Source: Nymphalis io
Lineage: Eukaryota; Arthropoda; Insecta; Lepidoptera; Nymphalidae
Reading direction: 5' to 3'
Length of the DNA: 64,000 nt
NCBI RefSeq assembly: GCF_905147045.1
Contig: NC_065902.1
Location: 2,239,377 to 2,303,376, forward strand
The position numbers were made by a program, and so were the translations under genes. The notes beneath the pieces were generated by a model, which saw only the letters and a program-made list of their open reading frames with translations, had not been told where the DNA came from and did not search any database. Position 1 is the first letter of the stretch. The number at the start of each line of letters is the position of its first letter. Positions 36,401 through 44,479 of the stretch are shown piece after piece.

Positions 36401-38302
36401 TGCAGTAATACGGAAAATATACATTTGTTTATTCGTCCAAAATTCGTTTAAAAATTGGCCATTTTGTTTCGAGTGAAACTATATTGGATGAGTATTTGCA
36501 CCGTTCGTCCACATAATAAATTAATCTAAAGTATTTAAAAAGTCAGTAATAGAAAAGATAAAGTTTACCTAACACCTAACCCCCCCCCACACACACACAC
36601 ACACACGCACACACTGGGGTGACGTCATAATCACTTTTTGTCATTTAACAATCGTCTTCTGAACTGAATTTAGTTTTATAAATATTATCATATGTTTGAC
36701 CTCAACACATTAATTTAGATAGGCATAGGCTTTTTTTGTCTTCTATTTATCGCTCATAACCAGTGAAAAAATCAGTTACGTTCCTCTTACAAATTACCTT
36801 TCTCACAAAGTTCATTATAGGTGAATGGACTTTGACATCCTATGTATATTTACACCTAACACTCATTTTGTAATATCTTTATATACATTTATCTCTTACT
36901 AAGCGAATGTATCGATTTTGATGTTCTTTTTTGTGTATGTTATTTGGGTATCTGGATCTGAATCTAAAGCAGATTAAAACCAATTGGTGTGCTGCGGGTT
37001 TCACGACTTTATACAAAAATATAAAATACGTTTTTGTACAAAAAATATAACACAAATAAAATTCTTGTTACACCCGTACGAAATTGGGAAGTGCAGCTAG
37101 TTATATAATATTATTTTATAATATAATATATCATCAGATCTACATATTAGTCTGCGGCTTTATGGCTAAACACTAGACCAACGAGGGATTCAAACTGTGT
37201 ACTGCATACATATGTACTATTGTAATAACTTATGGTCGGTTTTTTTTTTATTTAATATTTGTTATATAAACACGATGGTGTTCAAATATAAATTGTTATT
37301 TCCTCGTATCTATGGCAGTAATTCACTGATAGTGCTAGTACACGTGGTGCTACAAATGTCTAATTAAATAGACCGTAAACCACAAAATATACATACATAT
37401 ATTTCAGATATGATATTTAATTAGTTTAGACTTTGTTTTGCTATTAAATATGCGAAATACGTCAAATACATTTTCCTTAATAACAAGTATCCTTTATTAT
37501 TTATATAAAAATATAGTATAAAGCAAAATTGCTTATCGTTTTTTATTATTTTAATGCGTAAATCCAGTTTAAAGTTAAAAATAAAATATTGTATGTAAAC
37601 TATATTCAAGATTGTGTCTGATCAATAGCATGAAAGCATAAAATTTTTTCAATGAACAAATGTCGCGAATCGTCCTCTATAGAATTTTTTGATTTACACT
37701 CTATGCTATCGGTTATTAAGACAAAAAAGAAGTAATTAATTTTATTGTTAAATAATCTACTTCTGTCGCTAGGGATTGTTGTACTTTTCGTTTTATTTTT
37801 ATATCGATAAAAACCTTTTATCGTTCACTATATTTTTTTCAGAAGGCCTTTAAACATGCGTTGTTGTTGAGATGGCTAGACTACGCAAAAAAAAATTTAA
37901 CAATGTATTCTTTTTATTATTAAAGTTAAAAGATTAATCATAATTATTTAGAAAATATCTGTTTACATAGTTAAACAGCATTGTCTGACTTTGCAGATAA
38001 AAAAGCATACAAATTAGATCGCGCCCAGTGGCGCGTGTAAAGGACGCGCGGCTGATATCTATAGTTTTGCTGTTTATAGGCTCGCTCTTAATAAAATCCT
38101 TGATCATTGAATTAATACAATATGTACCTATAAACCAAGTTTCAGTGTCATATACATTTAAAATACGAATAACATTCCATATTTAAATTTGTTTAGGTAA
38201 ACCGTATAAAATAAACTTACTCGAACTATGTACACTACGCCCACTTGTACAAGCAATGCACACCAATACACATGTCCAGGAACGAATATTGAAAAGAGAC
38301 AT
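24278..38302 (-). CDS. alkaline phosphatase A, probably secreted soluble form
   Basis: Nine exons (5' to 3': 38302-38221, 30845-30766, 29902-29729, 29191-28999, 28282-28119, 27762-27432, 26866-26658, 25791-25683, 24468-24278) join in phase to 510 residues. ALPs hydrolyse phosphate monoesters using two zinc and one magnesium ion. Visible catalytic residues are Asp73 (IGDGMS), nucleophile Ser123 (VADSAC), His186/Thr188 (VTHATPA), Glu341 (FVEGG), Asp346 and His350 (RIDTAHHE), Asp387-His388 (SDHSH) and His465 (ETHGGEDV). Residues 1 to about 25 form a signal peptide. The chain stops 27 residues after IPHAIAYA with no hydrophobic tail, so no GPI anchor is predicted, unlike ALP-B. All internal junctions use GT..AG. 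The neighbouring paralogue and this topology fit the soluble member of the linked soluble/membrane ALP pair described in silkworm. Confidence 0.88.
24505..24700 (-). repeat. SINE-II copy in the last ALP-A intron
   Basis: 'aaggtcccactgc', 'cacgacgctgctccaatatt', 'cacgatgttttccatcaccg' and 'gagcacgagatgatttataa' match SINE-II in reverse. The head is missing. Confidence 0.75.
24979..25030. repeat. (TA)n microsatellite
   Basis: Two TA runs separated by 'atgtatt' lie just left of the palindrome at 25028-25137. Confidence 0.85.
25028..25137. repeat. 47-bp perfect inverted repeat at the SINE-I 3' end
   Basis: 25028-25074 is the exact reverse complement of 25091-25137, with 16 bases between. The arms hold the SINE-I 3' end ('gctcgtccaccttcctattc' and complement) plus flanking TA-rich sequence, so the intact SINE-I to the right faces an inverted copy of its own tail. 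Confidence 0.9.
25100..25394 (-). repeat. SINE-I copy, full length, in the last ALP-A intron
   Basis: It matches the family consensus from 'tagaataggaaggtggacga' to 'cacaaagccctaccaccagt'. Confidence 0.88.
25683..25791 (-). CDS. ALP-A exon 8
   Basis: It encodes SNASDNLPYSTLSYANGPGY ... HNLMLDDM, matching the crown and linker region of ALPs. It ends in phase 1 at ATG A|GTAAGT. Confidence 0.9.
26090..26335 (-). repeat. old diverged SINE-I copy
   Basis: 'gaccatctatctgatgttaagtgg', 'aacgatgcccctataaattgg' and 'cacccaccaaacaggtttgc' follow the SINE-I order with about one change in four bases. Confidence 0.5.
26658..26866 (-). CDS. ALP-A exon 7 (zinc ligands)
   Basis: It encodes GRIDTAHHETKARKALDETA ... 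LIVVTSDHSHTMTYSGY ... GTDILGLVNTK with the zinc ligands D, H, D and H. The residue after RID is Thr where ALP-B and most ALPs have His. It ends in phase 0 at AAG|GTATTT. Confidence 0.93.
27432..27762 (-). CDS. ALP-A exon 6 (GGGRKNF to FVEG)
   Basis: It encodes VVLGGGRKNFYP ... VLGLFSSDHMPYHLEAEEDD ... NNQNGYFLFVE(G). The Glu of FVEG is a magnesium ligand. In ALP-B this stretch is split by an intron. Confidence 0.95.
28119..28282 (-). CDS. ALP-A exon 5 (THATPA)
   Basis: It encodes IVTTTRVTHATPAAAYAHSA ... CEDIASQLVRGRVGSSID. The His and Thr of VTHATPA correspond to magnesium-site residues in ALPs. Confidence 0.93.
28705..28925. repeat. Helitron-like (Lep1-type) repeat
   Basis: 'atccctactaatattataaa', 'actaaagtgac', 'ctactaatcaaccgattttc' and 'aggtgaaactgcggccacg' are signatures of the common lepidopteran repeat. 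A C-run lies at about 28899-28910. Confidence 0.5.
28999..29191 (-). CDS. ALP-A exon 4 (catalytic serine)
   Basis: It encodes TYCVDNNVADSACSGTAYLT ... RGDCEGQRDTTNSVTGLMDW. The Ser in DSA is the phosphorylated nucleophile. It ends in phase 1, and its 193-base length equals the ALP-B counterpart. Confidence 0.95.
29353..29650 (+). repeat. SINE-I copy, full length, in ALP-A intron 3
   Basis: It runs from 'tactggtggtagggctttgt' to 'ttcctattctataaaaaaaa'. It lies antisense to ALP-A, between exons 3 and 4, and is near-identical to 17613-17908. Confidence 0.92.
29729..29902 (-). CDS. ALP-A exon 3 (metal-binding GDGMS)
   Basis: It encodes IALPLNTNIAKNVIFFIGDG followed by MSITTLAATRVYLG and SFETFPFTGLAK: the first ALP beta-strand with the metal-binding Asp. 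Both ends are in phase 0 (tttccag| and |GTATAT). Confidence 0.95.
30005..30115 (-). repeat. SINE-III fragment in ALP-A intron 2
   Basis: 'tccagactccgggccgctac', 'ggagaattttcgacagaaaa' and 'aaccgaggatccagaatctg' match the head-body junction of SINE-III in reverse. Confidence 0.6.
30766..30845 (-). CDS. ALP-A exon 2
   Basis: After 'ctttacag' it encodes SQTRSLLDEKNKDHWRIQAQ and WTLRSK, the N-terminal helix region of ALPs (x-x-W-x-x-x-A-x-x-x-L). It ends in phase 0 before GTAAAA. Confidence 0.85.
30905..31050 (-). repeat. SINE-III fragment in ALP-A intron 1
   Basis: 'gatttcgaccacggcggcca' and 'atctcaaaggagatta' match the SINE-III 3' part in reverse. Confidence 0.5.
31378..31441 (+). repeat. SINE-I 5' fragment
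   Basis: Only the first ~63 bases are present ('tactggtggtagagctttgt' to 'catcagatattct'). Confidence 0.75.
31560..31790 (-). repeat. decayed SINE-III copy
   Basis: 'actgatttcggttacgatgg', 'gtgcaaacacagatgcactc' and 'gacagaataacccgaaca' follow SINE-III in reverse. Confidence 0.5.
32557..32852 (-). repeat. SINE-I copy, full length, in ALP-A intron 1
   Basis: It runs from 'tagaataggaaggcggacaa' to 'gcccta ccaccagtaa' with scattered substitutions. Confidence 0.85.
32993..33314 (-). repeat. SINE-II copy with 10-bp target duplication
   Basis: A full element from 'cagtaacagcctgtaaatgt' to 'ccactgggccatctcgact' is flanked by 'aaaaagggta' at 32993-33002 and 33305-33314, confirming insertion by target-primed reverse transcription. 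Confidence 0.85.
34772..34945 (-). repeat. decayed SINE-II copy
   Basis: 'aacagcctgtaaatgctcac', 'gctgggccttctctcc' and 'ggattcgagccca' keep the family order with deletions. Confidence 0.6.
34943..35032 (-). repeat. SINE-I central fragment
   Basis: 'ttttatgtcccttgtgcctg' to 'ccaagtactgctgttttg' matches the family centre. It abuts the SINE-II remnant directly. Confidence 0.75.
36580..36616. repeat. C-run plus (CA)n microsatellite
   Basis: 'acccccccccacacacac' continues as CA repeats with one CG interruption. Confidence 0.9.
36920..37105. repeat. Helitron-like repeat remnant
   Basis: 'tgtgctgcgggtttcacgac' and 'acacccgtacgaaattggga' with 'gcagctagt' resemble the 3' part of the common lepidopteran repeat. 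Confidence 0.35.
37520..37850. repeat. diverged dispersed repeat, partner of 55030-55330
   Basis: The two stretches share, in order, 'aagcaaaattg', 'gtaaatccagttt/c', 'ataaaa.att', 'gtaaacta', 'atcggttatt', 'ttcgttttatttttatatcg' (or 'acgttttatttttatacc') and 'aaaaac.ttt'. I cannot name the family. Confidence 0.4.
38221..38302 (-). CDS. ALP-A exon 1 (signal peptide)
   Basis: The ATG at 38302 opens a 27-codon frame with a hydrophobic core (CVLVCIACTSG) and ends in phase 1 at TCG A|GTAAGT. The next recognised exon begins with two bases, so the phase fits. It is separated by a 7.4-kb intron. I place it by signal-peptide character, donor and phase, not by homology. Confidence 0.65.
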
Positions 38303-38789
38303 TCTTTTTTTTTATTATTTAAGTCAAAGGCACGAAGTCAGGATAAATAATTAAATTTAATTTGAAACTACTATCATTATGTTCACAGTTAAACACTTCA
38401 ACGGTTACTATTAAACTGGCGGGAATGTTCCTTTCATATCATTTAAAAGTGCAATTTCGGTTGGACAGAAGTGGCGTGGAGTCGTCATTACCACCTATTG
38501 TAATGAATATGAATGTAATTTTCATGGAATAATATAAATAACTAACAAATTGAAATTGTAATTTATATAAATCAATTCGTGTGGATTAACGAATTATCAA
38601 ACACTTGTCTCGATATTTTGTAATCTGATATAAAAAATATACTTTAATAAAAAACTGCTGGTTGTCAGCATCAAAGTATTTTAATTCAAATAGACTTTAA
38701 GCATTACCAGTTTGATATGTTAAGAGTTACCATATTACTTAGTTAAGTAAAACATTTTTTTTAATAATTGTACATCCACTATTTACAAC

Positions 38790-39083
38790 ATTTTTTTTTA
38801 TATAGAATAGGAAGGTGGACGAGCATATGGGCCACCTGATGGTAAGTGGTCACCAAACGCCCTTAGACATTGGCATTGTAAGAAATGTCAACCATCGCTT
38901 ACAGCCAATGCGCTACCAACCTTGGGAACTAAGATTTTATGTCCCTTGTGCCTGTAATTACACTGGCTCACTCACCCTTCAAACCGGAACACAACAATAT
39001 CAAGTATTGCTGTTTTGCGGTAGAATATCTGATGAGTGGGTGGTACCTACCCAGACGAGCTTGCACAAAGCCCTACCACCAGT
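38790..39083 (-). repeat. SINE-I copy upstream of ALP-A
   Basis: A full-length copy from the poly(T) at 38790-38798 to 'gccctaccaccagt'. It lies about 490 bases 5' of the ALP-A start codon, on the same strand as the gene. Confidence 0.9.
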
Positions 39084-39468
39084 GAAATATATATATGAAT
39101 ATGAAATATGTATATTAATTCAACATTTTATTGGCGAACTTGGAGTGTAATACTAGTTACTAGACTACGTTTACAGATATATTAACTACTACAGCATTAA
39201 AGAGAACAGCATATCTTCTTTCATCTCCGAAGCTCTTCCCTCTGGAGGATATGAGCCGTACTGAAATTGTTTTTTTTTTAATAAATACTTATTATAAAAT
39301 ATATATAAATACAACGTACATACTTATCTACATACTTTTGCAATATCTTAATACGTCATTTTTAATACAATATCTTACATTTTATTTAGTTACAGTTTAG
39401 TTATAATCTCTTACCTGTTTTTAATCTTAATTTTTTTTTTTTTATATTCGCCGGGAGGGCAAATGACT

Positions 39469-40479
39469 CTACTCCACCTGATGGTAAGTGGTAGTAGAGT
39501 CCAAACGCGACGACGGCCAGTACAGACGGGAAAAACGTTCTGCACTAGCCGCCTTCGCCTTGCCGGCCCGCAAGATGCCTCGTTTGAAGGAACCCGGGTT
39601 GTAAGAGGAGGGGAACACGTGAGCTGGTAAGGAATTCCATTTTTTGGAAGTGCGACAAAGAAAGGAGTTGCCAAATTTCTTTGTTCGCGATGGAATTGAT
39701 GTCACAGTTAGGCGGTGACATCGAGAACCAGCTCGCGTGGACTTAAGAAGGAAGGGGGAAGCAGGAATTAGAGAGAATAATTCCTCAGAGCACTCGCCGT
39801 GATACAGTCGATAGAAAGCGCTCAGTACTGCTATCTCACGACGCAATTGTAAAGGTTCAAGGGTGTTTGTGACCTTTACGTCGCCAATAATGCGTACGGC
39901 ACGTCGCTGCAACCGGTCCAAGGCCTCAAGTAGGTACTTAGCGGAGCCATCCCAAAGGTGCGAGCAATATTCCACGCAAGACCATACCTGTGTTTTGTAC
40001 AGCAGGCACAGTTGTTGTGGCGTGAAAAAGCGCCGCACCTTGTTCAGAACTCCGAGTTCCCGTGAAGCTGTTTTTATAACAGCCTCGATGTAATCCCTTG
40101 GACTAAGGTCGCAGCGAACGTCAATCCCCAGCATGGCGAATTTGCTTTGCATCACCAGCGGAGTACCACAGAGGGAGGGAAGAGGGGAAAATGTTGACTT
40201 TTTCGCCGTGAGAGCGCATACCTGTGTTTTCTTGGCATTAAACTCAACAAGATTATCAGAGCCCCATTTGGCGATGAGCTCTAACGTCCTATCGAGTTCA
40301 ATGACAAGATCCCTCCGCCTCTCCTCAATTTCCGCTCGCCCAGCCACTGCGCGTCCGTGGTATCCACCATGCACTGTACTATCGTCTGCATAGCAATGTA
40401 TGTTCCCAAGGGAGAGCATATCATTGATATGCAAAAGAAAGAGTGTGGGAGATAGCACAGATCCCTGGGGAGATAGCAC
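39469..40479 (-). pseudogene. LINE reverse transcriptase C-terminal half
   Basis: 336 codons remain open, with the YADD catalytic motif intact and the full thumb and C-terminal region. The apparent start lies inside rearranged sequence, so the true protein began far upstream. It is listed as a fragment, not a host gene. Confidence 0.8.
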
Positions 40480-40482
40480 AGA

Positions 40483-40540
40483 TCTATGTAGTGAATGCTG
40501 GGCTACCCCAGCAAGTGAATGCTACCATTCACTACATAGA
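40483..40540. repeat. 15-bp inverted repeat from local inverted duplication
   Basis: 'tctatgtagtgaatg' at 40483-40497 is exactly inverted at 40526-40540. Inside lies 'gctgggctaccccagc'. The nearby 'agatagcacagatc' is also duplicated directly at 40450-40463 and 40470-40483. All pieces derive from one stretch of LINE coding sequence. Confidence 0.88.
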
Positions 40541-40745
40541 ATTGTGAAGCGCAACCATCAACTAAAACACGAAGGCTACGCTTGTGTAGGAAGCTGGCAA
40601 TCCAGGTGCATAGCTGAGCAGGCAGACCATATGCCGGCAGCTTGGAGAGAAGACTTCTGTGCCAGACCCTGTCGAAATGCGATTTTTAGGCTGTGCTCTA
40701 CGATGGCTATCCTACTTGAGCTAAATCATAAGGGCCGATAGAACT

Positions 40746-42300
40746 TACACTTGCATTGTCACCGTCATCCGTCTAGTAGACACAGGTGTTAGTGTGTCTA
40801 GTGATGGCTACTACCGCGTGAGGTATGCTTATGTGGAGCCTTAAGCATCTGGTCTGGACGGTGATGACTTCACCGTGTGTCTGTCCCTGTGACTCGTATA
40901 TGACGCGTGACCCTTCACTTTTGCCATATCCCTGGTCCATCAGGAATTTCTTTCCTGTGTATGGACTAGGTATAGGGATTTAGTATAATCAACAATCTCT
41001 TCGTTGGTGAAGCAGGCGAGGACACCCCGCACACAGACGAGGGGGCTCTGTTTGCTAGTTCCCTAATGTTGAGGTGTTTGTTTTCTTGGACCCGGCTCTT
41101 AATGAGGTTCAAATCCTCCTTCGAGGTGCACCTCAGGACCACCTTTAGTTTCCTGGCCTTTGGAGCCTTTGCACTCTCGCTCCGGTGGTTTTTAAGTCCA
41201 GGGCACTCCTGATCTTACTGATGACATTATCACTTTTCAGAGACAACAATTCCTGGATATTTAGAAGAGTTGATCAAGGCGTGGTTACGGGGCCGGGGAG
41301 ATTTTGGTTTCGCCGCTGCTTGTGTAAATGTGAGTGGACCCATTGAGGGCCTCTCACTCTAACTCAGCTCCGTTACGCCCTTTTTTATCGTTTTTAGGGT
41401 CTCTTTCACCTCCTGGTCCACCAGTTCTGTCTCTAAGGACGGTCTTGGGGTGAGGTGGCCATAGGCTTCTTATCTCTCAGCGGACTGCGAACGCACTTCA
41501 GAGGACGTGATGTCAAGTTTTTGGGACATTGTCTGTATGAATGAAGACGGGTCTTTTAGCTTCGGCTGCGTTTGTGTCCTGAGTTTTTCGTTTTTATTTA
41601 GATCAGATAGACTAGACTCTATCCTGGCCAGCACCTCCTTAAAGTCGTCGACGCATACAGGGCATCAGGGGGTCAGTGTCTTGGGAGAGATGTGGTATTT
41701 CAGTGACAAGGGTCTTGGTCTTTTCGACCTCTTTTCGCAGGATGTAGCTGGTTGCCTAGGCTGCTTTTGTTTGCCTGCAGCCCTGTTATCCCGCCTTCCA
41801 GCCTCTCCCATTTTTGACTGTCCGCTTCTAGATCGGATGTGTTATGAGTTCCGGACTTCCAGCCTATTCTGAACTCTCGAACTTCGTATATGGCTCTGAA
41901 CGGTTCCCCGGTCTCGTAGCCGAGCCAGCTGCGGACCGCCTGAGCCACTTTCAGGGTCCCGCTGATGTCGTTGCGGGCCAAGTTTATTTGTTCGACCACC
42001 GTTTTCCTGGTCTCTTGGAGGTATGTGATGTGGACCCTCTCGACACGCACCAATTCTTGTGCGTGACGGGAGCGCTCTTTCTCCAGGGTAACCCAGTGCC
42101 TGTTTCGTGAGTCCGAGAGGGAAAGGACGGTTTCGTATAGCCCCTGCAGGCATTCATGATCTGGTCTGACGCGTGATGTTCAGGTCTTCCCTCAGGATGG
42201 TCGTGCGTGATGTTGATAACTGCCACGTTTGGCGGTGGTATGCATGGTGGTAGTTCCACGGTAATTTCTGGTGGTGGGGGTGCGATTGTGTATTGCGCTG
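40746..42300 (-). mobile_element. gag-like retroelement remnant
   Basis: This minus-strand GC-rich region holds an open segment (42170-41700) reading HAQELVRVERVHITYLQETR, VVEQINLARNDISG and AVRSWLGYETGEPF. Further on, near 41200-40990, it reads KARKLKVVLRCTSKEDLNLI and SRVQENKHLNIRELANRAP. The latter resembles the nucleic-acid-binding gag-like ORF1 of insect retroelements. Many stops and frameshifts separate the parts. It could be ORF1 of the adjacent LINE or gag of the possible LTR element to its right. Confidence 0.5.
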
Positions 42301-42532
42301 TTTTTTTAAGGCATTAGTTTTTTCAATACGCGTTGCCTCAAATATTTAGATTTCGATTCAGCTTCCGGCAACCCGTGCGAAGTTGATTATTTACCGCATG
42401 TGGATGACATTGTGGTTTTTGTTTTTGCTTAAATAATTTAAACTTAGGAAATAGCCTAAACTATAATAGGTTTGTGTATATAGATACAATAATGTTTTTT
42501 TTTTATTTGGTCAGTACGGGCTCACCTGTCGC

Positions 42533-43250
42533 TGATGATTTGTTGTGAAGTCCCGCTGCTGAGTACGCCAAAATGTGTTGCGCGAAGACACAGTGCGGCA
42601 CCACCAGAATTTTGCTGAGGCCAGATGATTCGGCTTCTCGTCCCGGTTCAAATGAACCCAAGCTCGGGGTATCTGTGATGGATCCCCCCTGGGTATCTGT
42701 GATAATTCCCCTGGCCAGGAGACTGTGGCTTTTTCTGCACACAGTAGGGGTGGGTTTCTGGGGTAGGGGATGATATGGAGTGGTTTTTGATAGTGGGTTT
42801 TTTGGTAGGGTCTTCTTGTGCTGGTTGCAATAAGCCGTCGCAAGGGGATTGGTTGAGGTAAAGGGTGGGTTCTAAGGATCCTCAACTGCCAGCCAACTCT
42901 GATTAATGTATCTGCTCTTCCGATGGGGGGGGGTGGAGTCTTCAAGTAGTCTCTGTTTGTGGCGGCGCCCTATGCAGTTTTTAGACAAAAACATGTGTAC
43001 CGCGTATCTTAGGTTACCGCGTGCAGACCGCGTGGTTTTAAAGTTATTTCTTTATACTTTGTAACCCTAATATCTGCGCCAGTTCTTGTCCAATCTTTTC
43101 GAGGAGGGTGTCTACGAATAGGTTTTCTTCCGCTATTTTCAGATATTAATAAATCAGTGAAATTAGACACGCCTCCTGGGAGCAGTTAATCCTGGAGTTT
43201 CTCCCTCGGGAACATTTTGTCCTGGAGCGTTACAAACAATAACCCCGGTG
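42533..43250 (-). mobile_element. possible LTR/leader of a retroelement
   Basis: The stretch is GC-rich, unlike the flanks, and has no convincing protein. On the minus strand it ends 'cgcaacacattttggcgtac', which looks like an LTR end next to a primer-binding site (TGGCG...), followed downstream by the gag-like region. A short direct repeat 'gggtatctgtgat' occurs at about 42667 and 42691. No second LTR is in the window, so this is tentative. Confidence 0.3.
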
Positions 43251-43402
43251 AATCACACATTTATATCTCACGCAAACTTGTTTTCGCAAAAATCGGCCTT
43301 TAATTCGATTATTAATAATTTTTTTACGGTTAGGTCTTAAGATAAACATTCAACTGACTTCTTTTATTTTAGTATATTTCTTTAGGATAAAGCTTAAAAT
43401 AT

Positions 43403-43490
43403 AGGTAGTTTATTTAAGTGGGCTTTCACAGGATAAAGGCAAGCACTCTTTATATTTGTCTTGTAAAAGCTTACTTAAATAAACTATGTC
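43403..43490 (+). repeat. pre-miRNA-sized imperfect hairpin
   Basis: 'tagtttatttaagt' at 43406-43419 pairs perfectly with 43473-43486. Pairing continues inward through two G-U pairs, 'gcttt' and 'aca', leaving a loop of about 15-20 bases. It may be a MITE remnant or an RNA hairpin. Confidence 0.5.
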
Positions 43491-43606
43491 TATTTTGATT
43501 TTGTGTTTACGCCTTTTTCATTTTCCTTATAAATAAACAATGCTTTTATAAATAAAGTTTATTTAAACAATTAGCTAAATTGGGCATTAAAAATTATTTT
43601 TATGTA

Positions 43607-43716
43607 ATATCGGTCGCCACTTACAAGAAATTAGCGCTTTATTAATTCCTTACATTGTCAATGCGTCACTAACCTTGGAAATAAGATTTTATGTTCCTTG
43701 TGCCTGTAGTAACTAA
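43607..43716 (-). repeat. SINE-I fragment
   Basis: 'ggtcgccacttac', 'cattgtcaatgcgtcactaaccttgg' and 'gttccttgtgcctgta' match SINE-I. Confidence 0.6.
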
Positions 43717-44136
43717 CATTTTTCACCATTGGCCTACCTACTTAATATTAACTATTATGATTTTATAACTAGAAAAATACATGTAATTCAATAGTTACGT
43801 GTTTTATAGATGGAATTTTGTCTTTGTTTAATATGCTATGTAAATATAAGAGATGTTTACATAAGTTTCGACCTTGAATTTTAAATTTCATACCGCTCAA
43901 AGAAGTATTCCTTTTAAAAAGGAAACATCGACAAACATCAACAAACATCTTTATTACTCATGTCGACTGCATTCGTTTCTCTGCGATCGAATCACATTAT
44001 AAGCAGTTGACACAACGCCCGGTAGTGTCCCGTATTATTCCGGGTTAAGCCGATTAGTAACGCTTAAATAACACGTAAGGAACCAAAAACCAAAGTAAGA
44101 ATCCCTAAATCCTGGTGATAAGAATTTGTCAAACCC

Positions 44137-44470
44137 GTGTGGTACCACTCACTTATCGATTATTGTATTGGATATAGCAGTAACTATTGGGTTAACTATC
44201 ACGTTCATTATTATTTGTGTATTTTTATATGGACTTTTTGCTATTTGATTTTTAGCAAGCGGTAGGTACTAACCACGTATTTAACTCCAATGAGTAATAC
44301 TTGTTGTTTCAATTTGAAAGCTGAGTGAGCCACGTGTAGTTATACTGGCATGACTTACAGGGACATACCATAATATTAGTTGCCAAGGTTGATAGCTCAT
44401 TGGCGATTTAAGGGATATTTAATATTTCTTAGTGTCAATGTCTATGGGTGATAGAGGACACTTACCAAAT
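44137..44470 (+). repeat. old SINE-I copy with insertion
   Basis: 'gtgtggtaccactcacttat', 'gagtgagccacgtgtagtta', 'ttgccaaggttgatagctca' and 'gtcaatgtctatgggtga' keep the order but are interrupted and diverged. Confidence 0.55.
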
Positions 44471-44479
44471 AATCCATTC

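Larger units (their letters stand above)
35040..38220. other. AT-rich part of ALP-A intron 1
   Basis: No coding sequence is recognised. It holds a (CA)n tract, a Helitron-like remnant and a diverged dispersed repeat listed separately. Confidence 0.5.
39428..40745 (-). mobile_element. CR1/Jockey-like LINE, 3' RT fragment
   Basis: The minus strand carries the C-terminal half of a LINE RT and a poly(A) tail at 39428-39440. The upstream part (40740-40545) reads FDRVWHRSLLSKLPAYGL and ASFLHKRSLRVLVDGC in a decayed frame. The open frame 40479-39469 holds QGSVLSPTLF, the catalytic CYADD at about residues 29-33, a FNAKKTQVC segment, ML GIDVR, VEYCSHLWDG and LQRRAVRIIGD. A local inverted duplication (40483-40540) interrupts the frame before QGSVLSP. 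Endonuclease and ORF1 are absent from the recognisable part. The 3' terminal bases resemble those of SINE-I. Confidence 0.82.
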
